A stretch of 64,000 bases of DNA from Dryomyza anilis (taxonomy: Eukaryota; Arthropoda; Insecta; Diptera; Dryomyzidae), in the NCBI GenBank assembly GCA_951804985.1, contig OX638133.1:52066791-52130790 (forward strand). The letters are read 5' to 3'. Below, in pieces: positions 21,734-33,371 of this stretch. A program made the position numbers and the translations under genes. Below the pieces are notes generated by a model. That model saw only the letters and a program-made list of their open reading frames with translations. It made no database searches and was not told the DNA's origin. Numbering within the stretch: the stretch's first letter is position 1; each line of letters opens with the position of its first letter.

Positions 21734-22709
21734 TTAATCAATGATAAAATTATTAACTTTTTCTGCAACTCCTATCATTAGGGCCTTCACAGTCTCTTCC
21801 TCGATCCTTTGGCTTGCAGCACACCATTGACGCCGAAAATTTACAACGTCCTTAGATACCCGTTTGGTGGTCTTCAATTCCCTTTTTACCAGAGCCCAAT
21901 ATGTCTCGATTGGCGAGAGCTCTGGGCAATTCGGTGGGTTCGCTTCTCTAGGGACAAACACTATATTATTTTTCTGGTACCAATCCAAGACAGCTTTACT
22001 GTAGTGACACGAAGCAAGATCAGGCCAAAAAAAGGTAGACACTTCATGTTGTCTTAAAAATGGTAGAAGTCTCTTCTGAGGGCACTTCTTCAAATATATT
22101 TCCGTGTTAATTGTTCCAGTGATCACCAAAATTTTGCTTCGTTTGCCACAACTACAAATTGCTTGCCACACGAGAAATTTTCTTGGAAACTTTGCTCTTC
22201 TTTGTGTCTTAAATTTATCCGGGACATTTCCTCTAGCATCGGCAACATAAAATTCTTGGCCAGGAATCTGAGAAAAGTCGGAAAGACTTTGTTTCGTCAT
22301 CCATAATGCAATATTCGTACTTTTTCAAAAAATTGTTTTTAAGCTTTTTAGCACGCTTTTTTGCCTCAACATGCTGCATTCCGATCTGGGACTTTTTGAA
22401 CTTTATATGTCTTCAGACCAGCTTCGAGTTTCGCTCTCCGTACAAAAGACTCAGAGCATCCAACTTTAAGAGCTACATTTCGTCCTGAGAGATTCGGGTT
22501 TTTCTTCAGCACGGTAACCACCGTCTTCGCTTTCGGTCACCAGAACCTTTCTTTTTGCCTGTTCCTGGCTTCCTATCATAGCTAAGGCCCGCCTTGAACT
22601 TTTGAAGTACTTTTGATACAGTGTTCCGGTGAGCTTTTACAATTTTTGCAATTCTTTTATATGTAAAGTGAGGATTATTTAAGAATTTTTTTATAATTTC
22701 CTCACGCAC
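21734..22709 (-). pseudogene. DD37E-type Tc1/mariner transposase, broken
   Basis: 22709-22506 encodes an N-terminal helix-turn-helix (FTYKRIAKIVKAHRNTVSKV). 22300-21734 encodes the catalytic half, with FLVWQAICSCGKRS, FWPDLASCHYSKAVLDWY and NCPELSPIETYWALVKREL. Counting from the Asp of FWPD to the Glu of SPIE gives 37 intervening residues, the DD37E spacing known from mosquito and other insect transposons. A frameshift separates the two halves and the first frame has no good start. Clear terminal inverted repeats were not found, so the exact ends are unknown. It is inserted in the gypsy A 3' region. Confidence 0.75.
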
Positions 22710-22853
22710 TCATACAATTGTTGGTTTTGTATTGAATTCGACAATTTTATGACTAACATTGATTTAAATTAATGCAATTGGTTGCATGTGCTTAATTTAT
22801 TTTTCTTCTCAATTGATGATTAACTAACTTTAAAATATAAGTTCTTTTCCTAA

Positions 22854-22860
<7 letters not shown>

Positions 22861-22913
<53 letters not shown>
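22861..22913. repeat. (TA)n microsatellite
   Basis: About 26 TA dinucleotides in an otherwise AT-rich spacer. Confidence 0.95.
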
Positions 22914-22917
<4 letters not shown>

Positions 22918-23226
22918 ATTTCTTATTACTAAATTATTATTTTTAATATGTCCTATCTCTTTATTTTTATTACTATAATTTTTCCTTTGTTTTTTATTTA
23001 CTGTTTTCCTAAACTATTTATATTTATTTTTTCCTCGAAATGACGAAGTATGTAATGTTTTATGTAATGATTAGTCTTTATCTTATGGTTAAATTTTTTT
23101 TGTCTAACATAATGTTGCAATCTACGAGTTTAATTGTGAACGCATAGCTAATTGGTTTTATATTTTTACTTTCATGGGTTCTAGTTTAGGGTAATATTAT
23201 AATATTTTAAGTTTTAACGGCATACA

Positions 23227-24279
23227 CTATTTGTGATATGCCTTTAACAAATTATTGTGAATTTTTTTATCTTTGTTTTTGATCAATATCGTCGTGGTCA
23301 CTGGCCCACTTCCCTCTACGACCACGTAGGGTCCCTTCCAAATTGGAGAGAACTTATTCTTCCTAGTTTGGTTTTTCATTAAAACCATGTCGTGTGGTTT
23401 GAATTGTATAGGGTTGAGGTTCTTATCGTATTGTTTTTTCGACACCTCCTTGGTCCTACATTGATTTTGCCTGACGATCTCGTGTGATCGCTGTATTTGG
23501 TAATTTAATACCTATTTGTAGTCTTCTGCGTTATATAAAGGTGAACATTTACTCTTTAAATTCGTAGGCATGTCGAAGTCAAACCCGTACAACGTACGGA
23601 ATGGTGTTTGACCCGTCGACGTATGCACCGTGTTATTATGACCATGCATTGCAGAATTTAACCATTGGTCCCAGTTTGACCCATTCTCTTTAGCAAAACT
23701 ACGTAAATATTCAGCTAGTGGACGATGACTTCGTTCCAATGACCCATTAGCCTGTGGATGGTAGGGTGTTATATGTAATTTTTTAATTCGTAACAATTTA
23801 CATGTATCCGAAAATAGTTTGGAAACGAAGTTCGATGCATTGTCTGTTACCAATACTTCGGGTATATTGTGGCGTGTAACTATTTCGTTGAAGAATGCTT
23901 TTGCTACAGTGTTGGCTTCCGCATCGGGTATAGCCACACACCACATAAATTTAGAAAAATCTTCCTGAAACGTTAAGATGTATTTATTCCCTGAAATGGT
24001 TTCAGGCAAAATACCCACCAGGTCCATGTACACTTCGTCAAAGTGTCTGACTGGCGTATCAGTTAGAACCATTGGCATCTTCGTCAGCCTCAAACTCTTG
24101 TTTACCTGGCATTTTGAACAATTTTTCACATAATCCTTTATTTGCTTCTGCATACCCTTCCATCGGTACTGTTGCCAAATTCTTAAAAATATTTTTACGC
24201 CACCTTGGTGACCACCTAACGGTGAATCGTGAAAATCCTTAATTACCGTCTCTATGTCCCGGGGTTCAGTTAGAATTAT
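23227..24279 (-). pseudogene. Gypsy A integrase
   Basis: The zinc-binding end (KNCSKCQVNK, about 24120), the catalytic core with Asp in VYMDLVG, Asp in VTDNASNF and Glu in NGSLERSHRP (35 residues between the last two), and a C-terminal DNA-binding domain (QFKPHDMVLMKNQTR, FSPIWKGPYVVVEG) are all visible. One TAG stop at 23512 interrupts the frame between the core and the C-terminal domain, which continues in the same frame to 23227. A frameshift near 24279 separates it from RNase H. In a live element this enzyme inserts the cDNA. Confidence 0.9.
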
Positions 24280-24709
24280 TATATTGTTATCAAATCGTCA
24301 GCATCGCATTCTGACTGTTTCTTATCGTCTTCCTTGTCTCTTTTCATGGTTTTCGAACGTGTTTGTACTACAACTACTTTTTCAGTATTATTCGGTATGC
24401 GGCTAAGCGCATCCGCGTTTAAATTACTTTTTCCCGGTTTATAATGAATTTCAAAATCATATTCCGATAATTTGTGTCGGAAACGCGCAAGACGTGATGT
24501 CTGATCTTTTAAGTTTGCTATACCCTTTAGAGGCTGATGATCTGTATAAATTTTAAATGGTCTTCCCAAAAGATATGCCCTAAAATTTTTTGTTGCCCAT
24601 ACAATTGCCAAAAATTCTCTATAGTAGAGTAGCGTGTTTCCGCATCGTTAAGAGACCTACTGGCAAACGCGATCGGACGGTCGCTTCCAACTTCAAAGAA
24701 CCGCGCCAA
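24279..24709 (-). pseudogene. Gypsy A RNase H domain
   Basis: [20 protein letters not shown] (about 24690-24630) and [16 protein letters not shown] followed by [16 protein letters not shown] are the standard RNase H blocks of Ty3/gypsy elements. They fall in two frames: two compensating indels near 24700 and 24620 shift the reading frame out and back. Confidence 0.85.
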
Positions 24710-25532
24710 TTGCTTCGTTACTGGCGTCTGTCGTGAGCAAAATGGGTTCGTTAAAATCCTCTTTAAGTTTTAAAAACGAGTTCTGACAATTATCATTCCA
24801 TATGAACTTAGCGTCCTTTTTAAGCAAACAGTTTATTGGTAATGACAATTTCGCCATACCTCCTATAAATTTTCTGTAATAATTAATTAAGCCTAAAAAT
24901 GCTTGAACTTCCTTCCTATTTTTTGGAACTGGAATATTTTTTACACACTCTACTTTGGCTGGGTCTGGTAGGGCACCTAACTCAGAACACTTATGTCCTA
25001 AATATATAACCTCGCGTCGCAAAAACTGACATTTCTCTGTATTTAATTTCAAATTATGTTCTCTCAGCTTTTGCAAAACCTTGCATAGCCTATGCTCGTG
25101 TTCTACTAAATTATTTCCATAAACCACTATGTCATCTAAATAAACGAAACAGTCAATACCCTGTAAACCTGTTAGTATGTGGTTCATTATCCTTTGAAAA
25201 GTGGCAGGTGCCCCCGTTAGCCCGAATGGCATTCTGTTAAATTCGAAATGACCAAGTCCTGTACTGAAAGCAGTTTTTTCTTTGTCACTATCTTCAACTA
25301 GAACTTGATGATAACCACTTGCTAAATCTAGTGTTGAAAAATACCGACTATGACCTAACTGGTCTAATATCTCATCTATTCGTGGTATCGGAAATACCTG
25401 TTTGATGGTGACGTCATTTAATTTTCGGAAATCTATAACCAGTCTCCATTTCTTATTGCCCTTTTTAGGTACCAATAATAATGGGGAATTCCATGGCGAC
25501 ATGCTTGGTGAAATAATTCCATCGTCTAACAT
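24693..25532 (-). pseudogene. Gypsy A reverse transcriptase
   Basis: A 279-codon segment with WRLVIDFRKLNDVT, FSTLDLASGYHQV, FEFNRMPFGLTGAPATFQRI, the catalytic FVYLDDIVVYG, and GHKCSELGALPDP / AFLGLINYYRKFI. These are all the expected RT blocks of the gypsy family, with catalytic aspartates intact. The frame closes just inside RNase H because of an indel. Upstream it is preceded by a protease-RT linker (25554-25871), separated by a stop codon. Confidence 0.95.
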
Positions 25533-25553
25533 CTTTGATACTTGTCTATTAAT

Positions 25554-26754
25554 CTAATTTCTATGCATATGAGGAAGTTTATACTGTTTCTGATTTATTG
25601 GTGGCTGATTCCATTGTGTGGGTATTTCATCTTTTAATATCGGAGTGAATGTTAATTCCAAATGAAAAACGTCATGATATGACGAGCAAATATTTTGCAA
25701 AGATGTAACTTCTTTATTTAATGATTCATCGATCTTTACATTCCCTAATAATCTATCAATTCTATTTTTTATATTAACCGAGTTTATTGTATTTATTGTA
25801 GAACTCGCCTTTGTTGTTTCTTTATGTTTGTTAAAATTTGAAAATTGTGGCTTGAAATTGCTATCATTCAAATCACCTCCTTATCGGTGGCATTTAAAAT
25901 GCATGTACTCTATTTCTTCTAACGTTTGTTAAACTTTCTCCCAAATATACTCCTGGCTGAATTTCCTGTTTGTGCAAAAAAACTATAGGAATTCTTGTTC
26001 TTAACGGCAGTGATACAACCATGGCTGTTCTGGGCTGGACTCTGATTTGTTGATTAAAATTAATATTTTCTATGTCTTGTAATGATTTTAATGGAAATTT
26101 AACAAGATGATTTTTGTCTTCATCAAAAGATGTAAGTTTTTTATTCAACGCATTTATTATAGATCTGTTCCAGAGATTGTCACGCCCGACTATTCCACCT
26201 GCTGGTACCCCTTGTTCAAGTGACACAACGTGTAGCGTTAAACTCAGGTTTTCTATGTTTGTGTGCTGAATCTTAGTGGAGCCTAAGGTTCTAACGCATC
26301 CACCAAAAGCACCACTCAGATCTTTCTGAATATTTTTATTAAAATTCGGCAAATGTGCCATCCTATTTTCTTTAATCAGGCTGGCCTCAGCTCCAGAATC
26401 CACTAACAGAGTAAGTTTTCCATTTTTTGCAGCATCATCGCAAGGTACTTCAATGAACACATCACTCGTATCGGATATCTTGAAACACTCTCCATGCCGA
26501 TTAAATAATTTACGATGCATGCCTAATTGTGAAGTTAATTTTATTTTTCTCGACATAAATTTACTCTTAAAATTATTAGCAATTGAAGACAATTTAATTT
26601 TACAAATCGTGAATTTATTATACATTTCTGACGATAAAACGCACATAGCGCTAATAATAAAAAGAAATATTGAAATTACTTCATTACAAATTATACTCGA
26701 CCCTGTACGGAATGTATCCACAATCTTGTCAGACTTTTGATCTACAATTCCCAA
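25554..26754 (-). pseudogene. Gypsy A protease and protease-RT linker
   Basis: The segment from 26754 contains LTLLVDSGAEASLIKE, the active-site DSGA loop of a retroviral-type aspartic protease, and the second block VPAGGIVGRDNLW. The 25554-25871 part is the linker leading to RT (YHDVFHLELTFTP, PHMHRN). A stop at about 25890 lies between them. Confidence 0.85.
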
Positions 26755-27214
26755 ATTTTCAGGGCAGTTAATTACAACTTTCTTTTTATTTGATTTACTT
26801 TTGATTTTAATATTGTTAACTTCCGATTCAATTTGTTTTACTTTCTTTACTTTATTTGCTTTCTTTATAATTTGTTAATTTGTTAATTTGTTATTTTCCT
26901 TAATTCCTATATTCTGTTCATTATTCGCGTCAAGCTGTGTATTATTATTATTATTTAGTTCATTATATGTTTTTGTTGGAAGATTTCTATCTTCATTAAT
27001 ATGTATTTTTACTTTTTGTTCTTCATTTTCTGCTTTAATAATATTCGCTGTTTTATTTTGTTGTAGTGTCCTCTTTGGAACTTCTACAACTACTGGCATT
27101 ACTACACTATTTGCTAAGGGTCCCCAGTTTAGTGGCCTTGACTGGGCCCCTGGTAGTTTCCCTGTGGACTGCTATTATTGTTCCATGCATCATATTTGCG
27201 TTTGGCATAACAAT

Positions 27215-28750
27215 TCATAATAACATGTCCGTCCTTTCTGCACCAAGTGCAATATTTAGCCGGCCTGTTTGCAAAATTCCCATTACCATTATTTCCTTGA
27301 AAAACTTGTGTATCGCGTTTAACACGACAATCGCCCTCGACGAGTCCCCTCTATGGCACCAATCGCATTTCAATCCTGGAGCACCCCCGCCTTGGTTCTG
27401 GATACCACCTTGACCATTTACCTGAGGTACGTGTGGCTGACTTCCTTGGGGAGCAGTATGTCCTGGAAAAACATTCCGACCCGAACGATCCGCACACTGT
27501 TCATGTTCATAAGTACGACAGTCACTGCAATACGGAGTGTTTCTCCGTGTATGACATTCATCGCTCAGATGTCCCTTCTTCTTGCAAAAAGAACATGTAG
27601 GTGTAGGCTGCTTCATACCTACATTTTGTGTTTTCTGTTCCGTCTCCTTTTTTTTCATTGCCTTGGCCACCTGATGCATTACGATTACTTGGCATTAAGG
27701 CCGAGGGCTCATTGAAATGGACTCCAAACTTGTCTATGCTCGTTAACTCTGCTGACTCCCTTTGTATCGTCGCATGGTCCAATGCCTCTTCCACCAATTT
27801 CTCCAGTGTTGTTTGCTTAATGCTCAACATGAGCATTCGCAAAGTGTAATCCCGAAGTCATAATTTAAATGAGCTTTTAACTAAATTATTCAATTCATTA
27901 ACGAACACGTCGTCTTTCGTATCATTATATTTACATTTAATCGTGCTTAATGCTGCCGACTGCAGGTTAACCAAACGCCTCGAGAAAGATCTAATACTTA
28001 CCCCGGATACTGAGGTGCCTTTCTAATGTCATATTGAATGGCATCTACTGACCCACATTTCAAGTACGTATTCCTTAACAGATTGTATAAATCATCTATT
28101 GTGTCAAATTCCTTTGAACTTGCTAAGTCAAAAGCATCTCCCTGTAAACGAACCCTAACGCCTTTAATAAACTCCTTCATTTGTTCAGGCTTCAGTCTGC
28201 CCTCACCACTCCACATCCTTCAATAAAACGGTGAAGATCCGTACTCAGCGATGACGAGTCTGCACCTGTTTCGCGACTTCGCCTAATCCCATGTGTTGTG
28301 ATGTCGTCACTTTCTATGGTATCCTTGTGGTATAAGGATGTCTCGTGCGCTGTCTTAACCTCCTCGTTCAAATATCTAATACGCGTATCTAATACTCCTG
28401 TATTTTGTTGTTCGTTTCCTCCAACGTCGCGTACTTCTCCCTTGCCTGGCGTCTGATAGAATTATTTATTGATTCCTCAGAAATATTCTTTTCTTTCAAT
28501 AAATTTCTTAATTTTATGTTTTCCTCTTCTATTTTACCTGTTTCTTCTAACTCTGCTGTACGTTTTAAACAATAATCGTTTATTCGTTTTCTCAACACGT
28601 CAACTAATCATTCTAATTCACAATTTTCTGCTAAAACAGATTTAATTTTTAAATTCTGGAAATTTAGTAACTCTTCTACTATTTTATCTGCCTCCTCTAA
28701 TTTGAATAAATGCAGAATTCTAGATATATTATCTTTTAATAATGCTGTAC
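27215..28750 (-). pseudogene. Gypsy A gag, part 3' of the MITE
   Basis: Consecutive frames give a capsid-like region (EQMKEFIKGVRVRLQGDAFD, TIDDLYNLLRNTYLKCG), LSIKQTTLEKLVEEALDHAT, and a nucleocapsid zinc knuckle CSFCKKKGHLSDEC (C-x2-C-x4-H-x4-C), followed by weaker Cys/His motifs. 28598-28389 is a Glu/Lys/Asn-rich coiled-coil-like stretch. Frameshifts near 27560 and 27990 and a stop near 28600 break the frame. The N-terminal reading frame continues across the MITE at 28751 into 29709-29760. Confidence 0.8.
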
Positions 28751-29708
28751 TACACACAGGGAAAAAACATTGTAAATCCGTTATGATTCATAGTAAATCC
28801 GTTATATATCTTAACGATATGAAGTCAAATTTTGTCATAGTAAAAACATTATTTTTCATAGTATTTATTTTAAATTGTCAAATGTTACAAATTTACTATG
28901 TTTAATTTGAATTTACTATGTGTAATAATGTTTTTTTGTTTACAATATACTGCATATAAATTTACTATGTTTAATAACATTTTTAATTCAAATACTAATG
29001 AATGGAAATATTGACATTTAAAATTATTTTTATTTATGGTATTTTAATCCAAAACAAATATATTAACATATCAGTCAGCGAGAGGTGTAACTACAACATG
29101 AAAAATAAATTTAAAGATTTAATTTATTTAGTGACCCATTACCCGCAGTCGGGCGCCACTGTTGAACAATTTCCAAAAGCGACGATAATGAAAGAAAAAA
29201 TCGCTGCTAATCGCCACGCAATGCTAGCAACTTCAACACGGACTGCGATCAGTTCGCAGCGACACGCAGATGCAACTTCCGCTCCTTGGTATCGACGGAT
29301 GCTTTCGCAGACTTTAGTCGTCCTTCCAGATTCGGCTACCGTGTCCCCTTTACACTCTTCACGAACTTTAATCTGGTGGCGGCAGCTGCCGTCGTGTTGC
29401 CGCCAGCTGTTACATATAAAATATAATTATTTGAATATATTTAATTAATTTTGTGATAGCTTACCCGTTGTTAAACAATTTTTATAAAAGACAAAAGAAA
29501 AATGACAGCCAATTTCGAGAAATTTTCTGTGAATGGTTGTTGGCAAAGAAAACGATGGTTTTGACATACAATTTACTATGAAATATTAATGATCAAACCA
29601 AATCATAGTACATTTACTAGAAACGCTAACAATTATAAAATGTTATTGTGCATAGTAAAAATATATGAAACGTAGTTAAATTTTCGATATACTTTTTCGC
29701 TGGGTGTA
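28751..29708. mobile_element. TA-flanked MITE inserted in gypsy A gag
   Basis: The ends are CACACAGGGAAAAAACAT (left, after TA at 28751-28752) and the inverse of CACCCAGCGAAAAAGTAT (right, before TA at 29707-29708): imperfect terminal inverted repeats with TA target duplication. The interior near both ends repeats TTTACTATG / CATAGTAAA words. The middle contains a GC-rich imperfect palindrome (GGCGGCAGCTGCCG, about 29382). No transposase is encoded. The flanking gag frame reads through once the insertion is disregarded, which supports these ends. Confidence 0.75.
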
Positions 29709-30207
29709 TATTTATTTATATCTGTCCAATTCGCCAGATTGCTTTTGAATATACGCATTTAATTCACGCATTTTAATTCATCATTAATTCATTTAGCATC
29801 TGCCATTAAATATTTTCAATCAATTTAAAACGTTATCTTTATCTTTTAATTAAAAAAAAATAACTTTCATTTAATTGTAATTGAAAATATCAATGAAACA
29901 AAAGTGTTATCCAAACAACAACGAAATCAATTTCGGCATTCATGAAGTATAACTATAAACTATATTTTTTTTTCAAATTTATTTTCAAGTATTTTTTTTT
30001 TAAATCTGTTTTCTATAACATTGGAAAAATAAAAATAATTTTATTTTTCCAAATAAAAAAAATGATATGTATATTCGGTTACTCAAGATTGTAAAATAAA
30101 ATTTAACATACAATGTTTTTTTTTATAATTTTTTTGTTATTTTTAAAATCATAACAGCTATCAGTGCTATGTTCACGCGCTTTAAAATTAAATCAAATCA
30201 TTTAGTT

Positions 30208-30376
30208 TTTATTTGTTATACACCGGAGGGTCCGTAGTTTGGAATCTCAGTGTTATATCGATTTATTTTTTTGGAAATGTTAAATTTCTTTTTTAAATTA
30301 AAAGAAAGTTTTTTAAAATCTTTATTTTTCACTTGTTATACACTGGAGGGTCCGTAGTTCGGAATCTCAGTGTTAT
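30208..30376. repeat. 45-bp direct repeat in the gypsy A leader
   Basis: A word with TTGTTATACAC, GGAGGGTCCGTAGTT and GGAATCTCAGTGTTAT occurs at about 30212-30256 and 30336-30376, roughly 125 bp apart, between the primer-binding site and gag. It is unusually GC-rich for this leader and might be a conserved RNA structural or packaging motif of the element. Confidence 0.7.
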
Positions 30377-30678
30377 TTTATTTATTTATTGTTCATAGAA
30401 TGTTATTTGATTCTATTGAATATTAACAATATTCATTTAAATTTTAAAAATAAATTTATTTTTTAACTATATTCCGTTGTAAAATAGTCCCTCTTTTTTT
30501 TTAACTTCTAAAAAAAATGAAAACTATACTATTCTATTTTTATATCTTTTTTAATAAATCGTGCTTTTTAAAAAAAAAAAATAAAATTTTCAAACACTTA
30601 CCATTTTATTTTACGGTCCTTCCTCCTTCGTCCTTCCTTCTTCCTATCTCTCGGTCCTTTAGAGGTTGGTACCGACGT

Positions 30679-30691
30679 ACCGGCTGCGCCA
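30679..30691 (-). other. Gypsy A primer-binding site (tRNA-Ser type)
   Basis: On the minus strand TGGCGCAGCCGGT starts two bases after the 5' LTR. It resembles the tRNA-Ser primer-binding site known for Drosophila 17.6/297-type elements. Confidence 0.75.
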
Positions 30692-30693
30692 AA

Positions 30694-31385
30694 TGTTGTA
30701 AATCTTAGAGTTGTAAAGTTAGATTTGATTTATTTTACATTTATTTATTCTACAATTTAATTAATCAAAAGACACCTTTTTATTTTTAGAGTTATAAATT
30801 TACTATTGAAAAGACACTTTTACTATTTTAGTACCTCCACTTGAGGTTGGTTAAACTACAATCTTTTAAATTGCAACGAAAGGTATTAACAATACCTTCG
30901 TTGCAAGCTTTTCTTAAATTCTATTCTCACTATGTTCTAGTGAGTTTTCACTTTCACTCAATTTGGGTGTACGTGACTTTTGGCTGACACCAATAGCGAA
31001 ATATCAGAATTGTTGGCAATCGCTGCTTTGCTTATTTTAACATTGACCCAAAATTATGCAATGGAAAATTGTATTGCAAGCCTCTTGAAAGAGGTGTGGT
31101 CTAAGTAAAGCTTTAGCGCTTTGCCAAATTATTGCCAGCTTCTGTTAACTGTGCAAGCTAACCTGAAAGAGGTGTGGTCTAAGCATAGCTTTAGCGATTG
31201 CCAAATTATTATCATTGTTGCCAACGTGAAGCATTGGGACAATGCTATGAACATGTTGCTGTACAACATGAGTACAACATGATATAAAAACATGATGCGC
31301 TCAATATATGTACAGAAGCATCCAAAACTGAATGAATAGTGAAGAACCATAAAGAAAAGAAAAATGTATGCGCTAATTCACAACA
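30694..31385 (-). repeat. Gypsy A 5' LTR (692 bp)
   Basis: Bounded by TGTTGTGAATTAG at its minus-strand start (31385) and GATTTACAACA at its end (30694), and directly followed by the primer-binding site. Its first 293 bp match the 3' LTR piece at 18138-18430, and its middle matches a detached fragment at 46585-46926. Confidence 0.85.
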
Positions 31386-32132
31386 TCTGGAAAAAAATGG
31401 GACGAATCGTAACTGACATGAAAAAAAAATGGAAAGTATCTCAAAACATTTTATATTTTGTATGAAGATACATAATAAATGAACAGTTTCTTTGAATGGC
31501 AACACTCACAATTTGTAAAAAATACGAACAAAAAAAAAAAACAAATAAAAAAAACTGTGTTATGTTTTCAATTTGTTGTTGTTCTTTTCAAAATATTCAA
31601 AATTTACAAAAAAATATATATTTTTATAATTAATCAGAATCAGTTAAATGATCTTTTACATTAAGCCAATGTATATGTTCATTGATTTGAATGAATTAAT
31701 ACATTGGTCCAATGAACCTATACGTTTAATTCATGAACGAATTCATTGACATAATGAATTAATTCATTGATTCATTAGCACTATGACTTTACACATTTAG
31801 CCAGACACTTAATTATTATAATTTTTATTTGAAAATGTCAGATTATAATAATTGTTTTGACTTTTTTATATTAAAATCTTTATTAATAGTTATTTTTGAG
31901 TAATATAAATAAAAATCATTAATAATAATTATTTTTGATAAATATTTATAAAAGTTAGAAATAACTATTATTTTTGATAAATATTTATAAAAGTCAGAAA
32001 TAATTATTATTTTTGAATAATATTATTATTGAAAAAGTTATTAAATTATCTTTTTTTGTTTTTTTGTTTAGAGTTAAAAATATATTTTTTTTAAATAATT
32101 TGCGTTATTAATACAATATTGTACATTTACAG
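31386..32132. other. IntS1 intron sequence upstream of the exon, with repeat R4 copy 2
   Basis: No gene. A stretch rich in AATTCATTGA words lies at 31690-31785. Repeat R4 (also at 17123-17290) covers about 31793-31965, with an extra tandem copy of its AATAATTATTTTTGATAAAT portion. The 3' splice site of the intron is at 32131-32132 (TACATTTACAG). Confidence 0.6.
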
Positions 32133-33112
32133 CCACATTTTTTCAAACATGTCCTGAACTATCGGCCAGATATTTGGCGGAAATTTATAAAGAGTTTTTA
32201 TTGCAAAGAGATGATTGTTTAAGAACTTTGAGAGTGTTTTTAAGAGAACTTGTACGAATGCTTCGTTTTGATATTGATATGTTGGAATATACGAAATCAT
32301 TTTTAAATGGAAGATATGAACTAACACCACAAATAATGCAATCTGAGAACAAAGAAAGAATTTTCCATTCTACTATTGACATAATATGTCTCTGCATGTT
32401 TTTATGTGTATCACCAACAGTGCGTGAAGTTTACGGTTCGTTACGTAATGGTCGAGAAATAAAGAAAAATGCTGTGCTGTTATGTTTTTACGAACAAATA
32501 TCACAAATACAGTTAATTGCCGTGTCCTGGATGTATGAGCAAGTTCCAAATGTATACAAACTCCAAAGCACAGATTATAAACAAGCGTTACATAAATTAC
32601 TTTTGTTAGAACCTCCCGAACAGTATTCACGTTGTGATCAATGGCCATCAGAACCAGAAAGAAGCAGTCTTCTCCGCATAATTTCGGAAACTCCAATTCA
32701 CGAGGATTCATTATTAAGAATTATATTAATTGGAATAACTCAAGACATTCCATTTACTGTTACTGAAACTTTTGATGTTTTGGTATTGATGATTAAAAGA
32801 GCTTCTGCATTACGTTATACAGACGTCCCAGTAATAAATGCACACAAATTTGAAATAATTGATTTTCTGTTCAGCATGGCTGAATACCATTACCCGGAAA
32901 AAATCAAGCTTCCTTTTGGATATATACCCCCAAAGTTGGCTATAACCATCTTATATTGGAAGGCGTGGATTATTATGTTATTAATTTCAGCACACAACCC
33001 ATCAACATTTGGTGCGTTTTGTTGGGATCATTATCCTACAATGAAAATGTTAATGCAGATGTGTATTACGAATCAGCTAAATGAAACTATGATGACAAAG
33101 GAAGAACTGCAG
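32133..33112 (+). CDS. IntS1: Integrator complex subunit 1, internal exon
   Basis: Encodes 326 complete codons (from 32135) of the large scaffold subunit of the Integrator complex, the nuclear machine that cleaves snRNA 3' ends and nascent mRNAs at paused RNA polymerase II. Recognition rests on the blocks QTCPELSARYLAEIYKEF, LRELVRMLRFDIDML, WPSEPERSSLLRI, ETPIHEDSLLRIILIGITQD, ILYWKAWIIMLLISAHNP and WDHYPTMKMLMQM, which follow INTS1 order. The exon starts after TACATTTACAG and ends at CTGCAG before GTAATA, with two bases of a split codon at the 5' edge and a complete codon at the 3' edge. The uninterrupted frame among decayed elements argues that it is functional. It is about 15% of a ~2000-residue protein; the other exons lie outside the window or were not recognised. 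Confidence 0.92.
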
Positions 33113-33371
33113 GTAATATTTATAAATTAATTCTTGTTTTTTGTTGTTGTTGTATAGACCTATTTTAAAAATAGATATCTGAAATTTGTGATTCTTATAG
33201 AGAATTCCTTGAGTAGACTAATCGAGTGGTAGATATTTTAATTTTAATTATTATTTAATTTTTGTTTAATTTTTATTTCTATGCTCATATACATTTGAGA
33301 TTAAAAAGACAATTAGATGATACAGTTAGATGCAGCATAGCTTGATACCATTCTTTTCACCAAGTATCCAG
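33113..33371 (+). other. Start of the downstream IntS1 intron
   Basis: Begins GTAATATTTATAAATTAA directly after the exon. An in-frame stop follows within a few codons, so the reading frame needs splicing here. Nothing else is recognised in it. Confidence 0.75.

Larger units (their letters stand above)
18138..31385 (-). mobile_element. Ty3/gypsy retrotransposon A (tRNA-Ser primed), with nested insertions
   Basis: A 13.2-kb minus-strand LTR element. Reading from high to low coordinates: 5' LTR 31385-30694, primer-binding site, leader, gag, protease, RT, RNase H, integrase, a long AT-rich tail, polypurine tract, and a truncated 3' LTR. The LTR termini are TGTTG...CAACA. It has been invaded by a TA-flanked MITE (28751-29708) in gag and a DD37E transposon (about 21600-22860) downstream of pol. 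Several frameshifts and stops in gag-pol show that it is dead. It lies antisense to the host gene IntS1. Confidence 0.85.

Noticed and set aside
29151..29163. LTR primer-binding site (TGGCGCCC on the minus strand)
   Set aside because: It lies inside the TA-flanked MITE, and the gypsy A primer site with correct LTR spacing is at 30679-30691.
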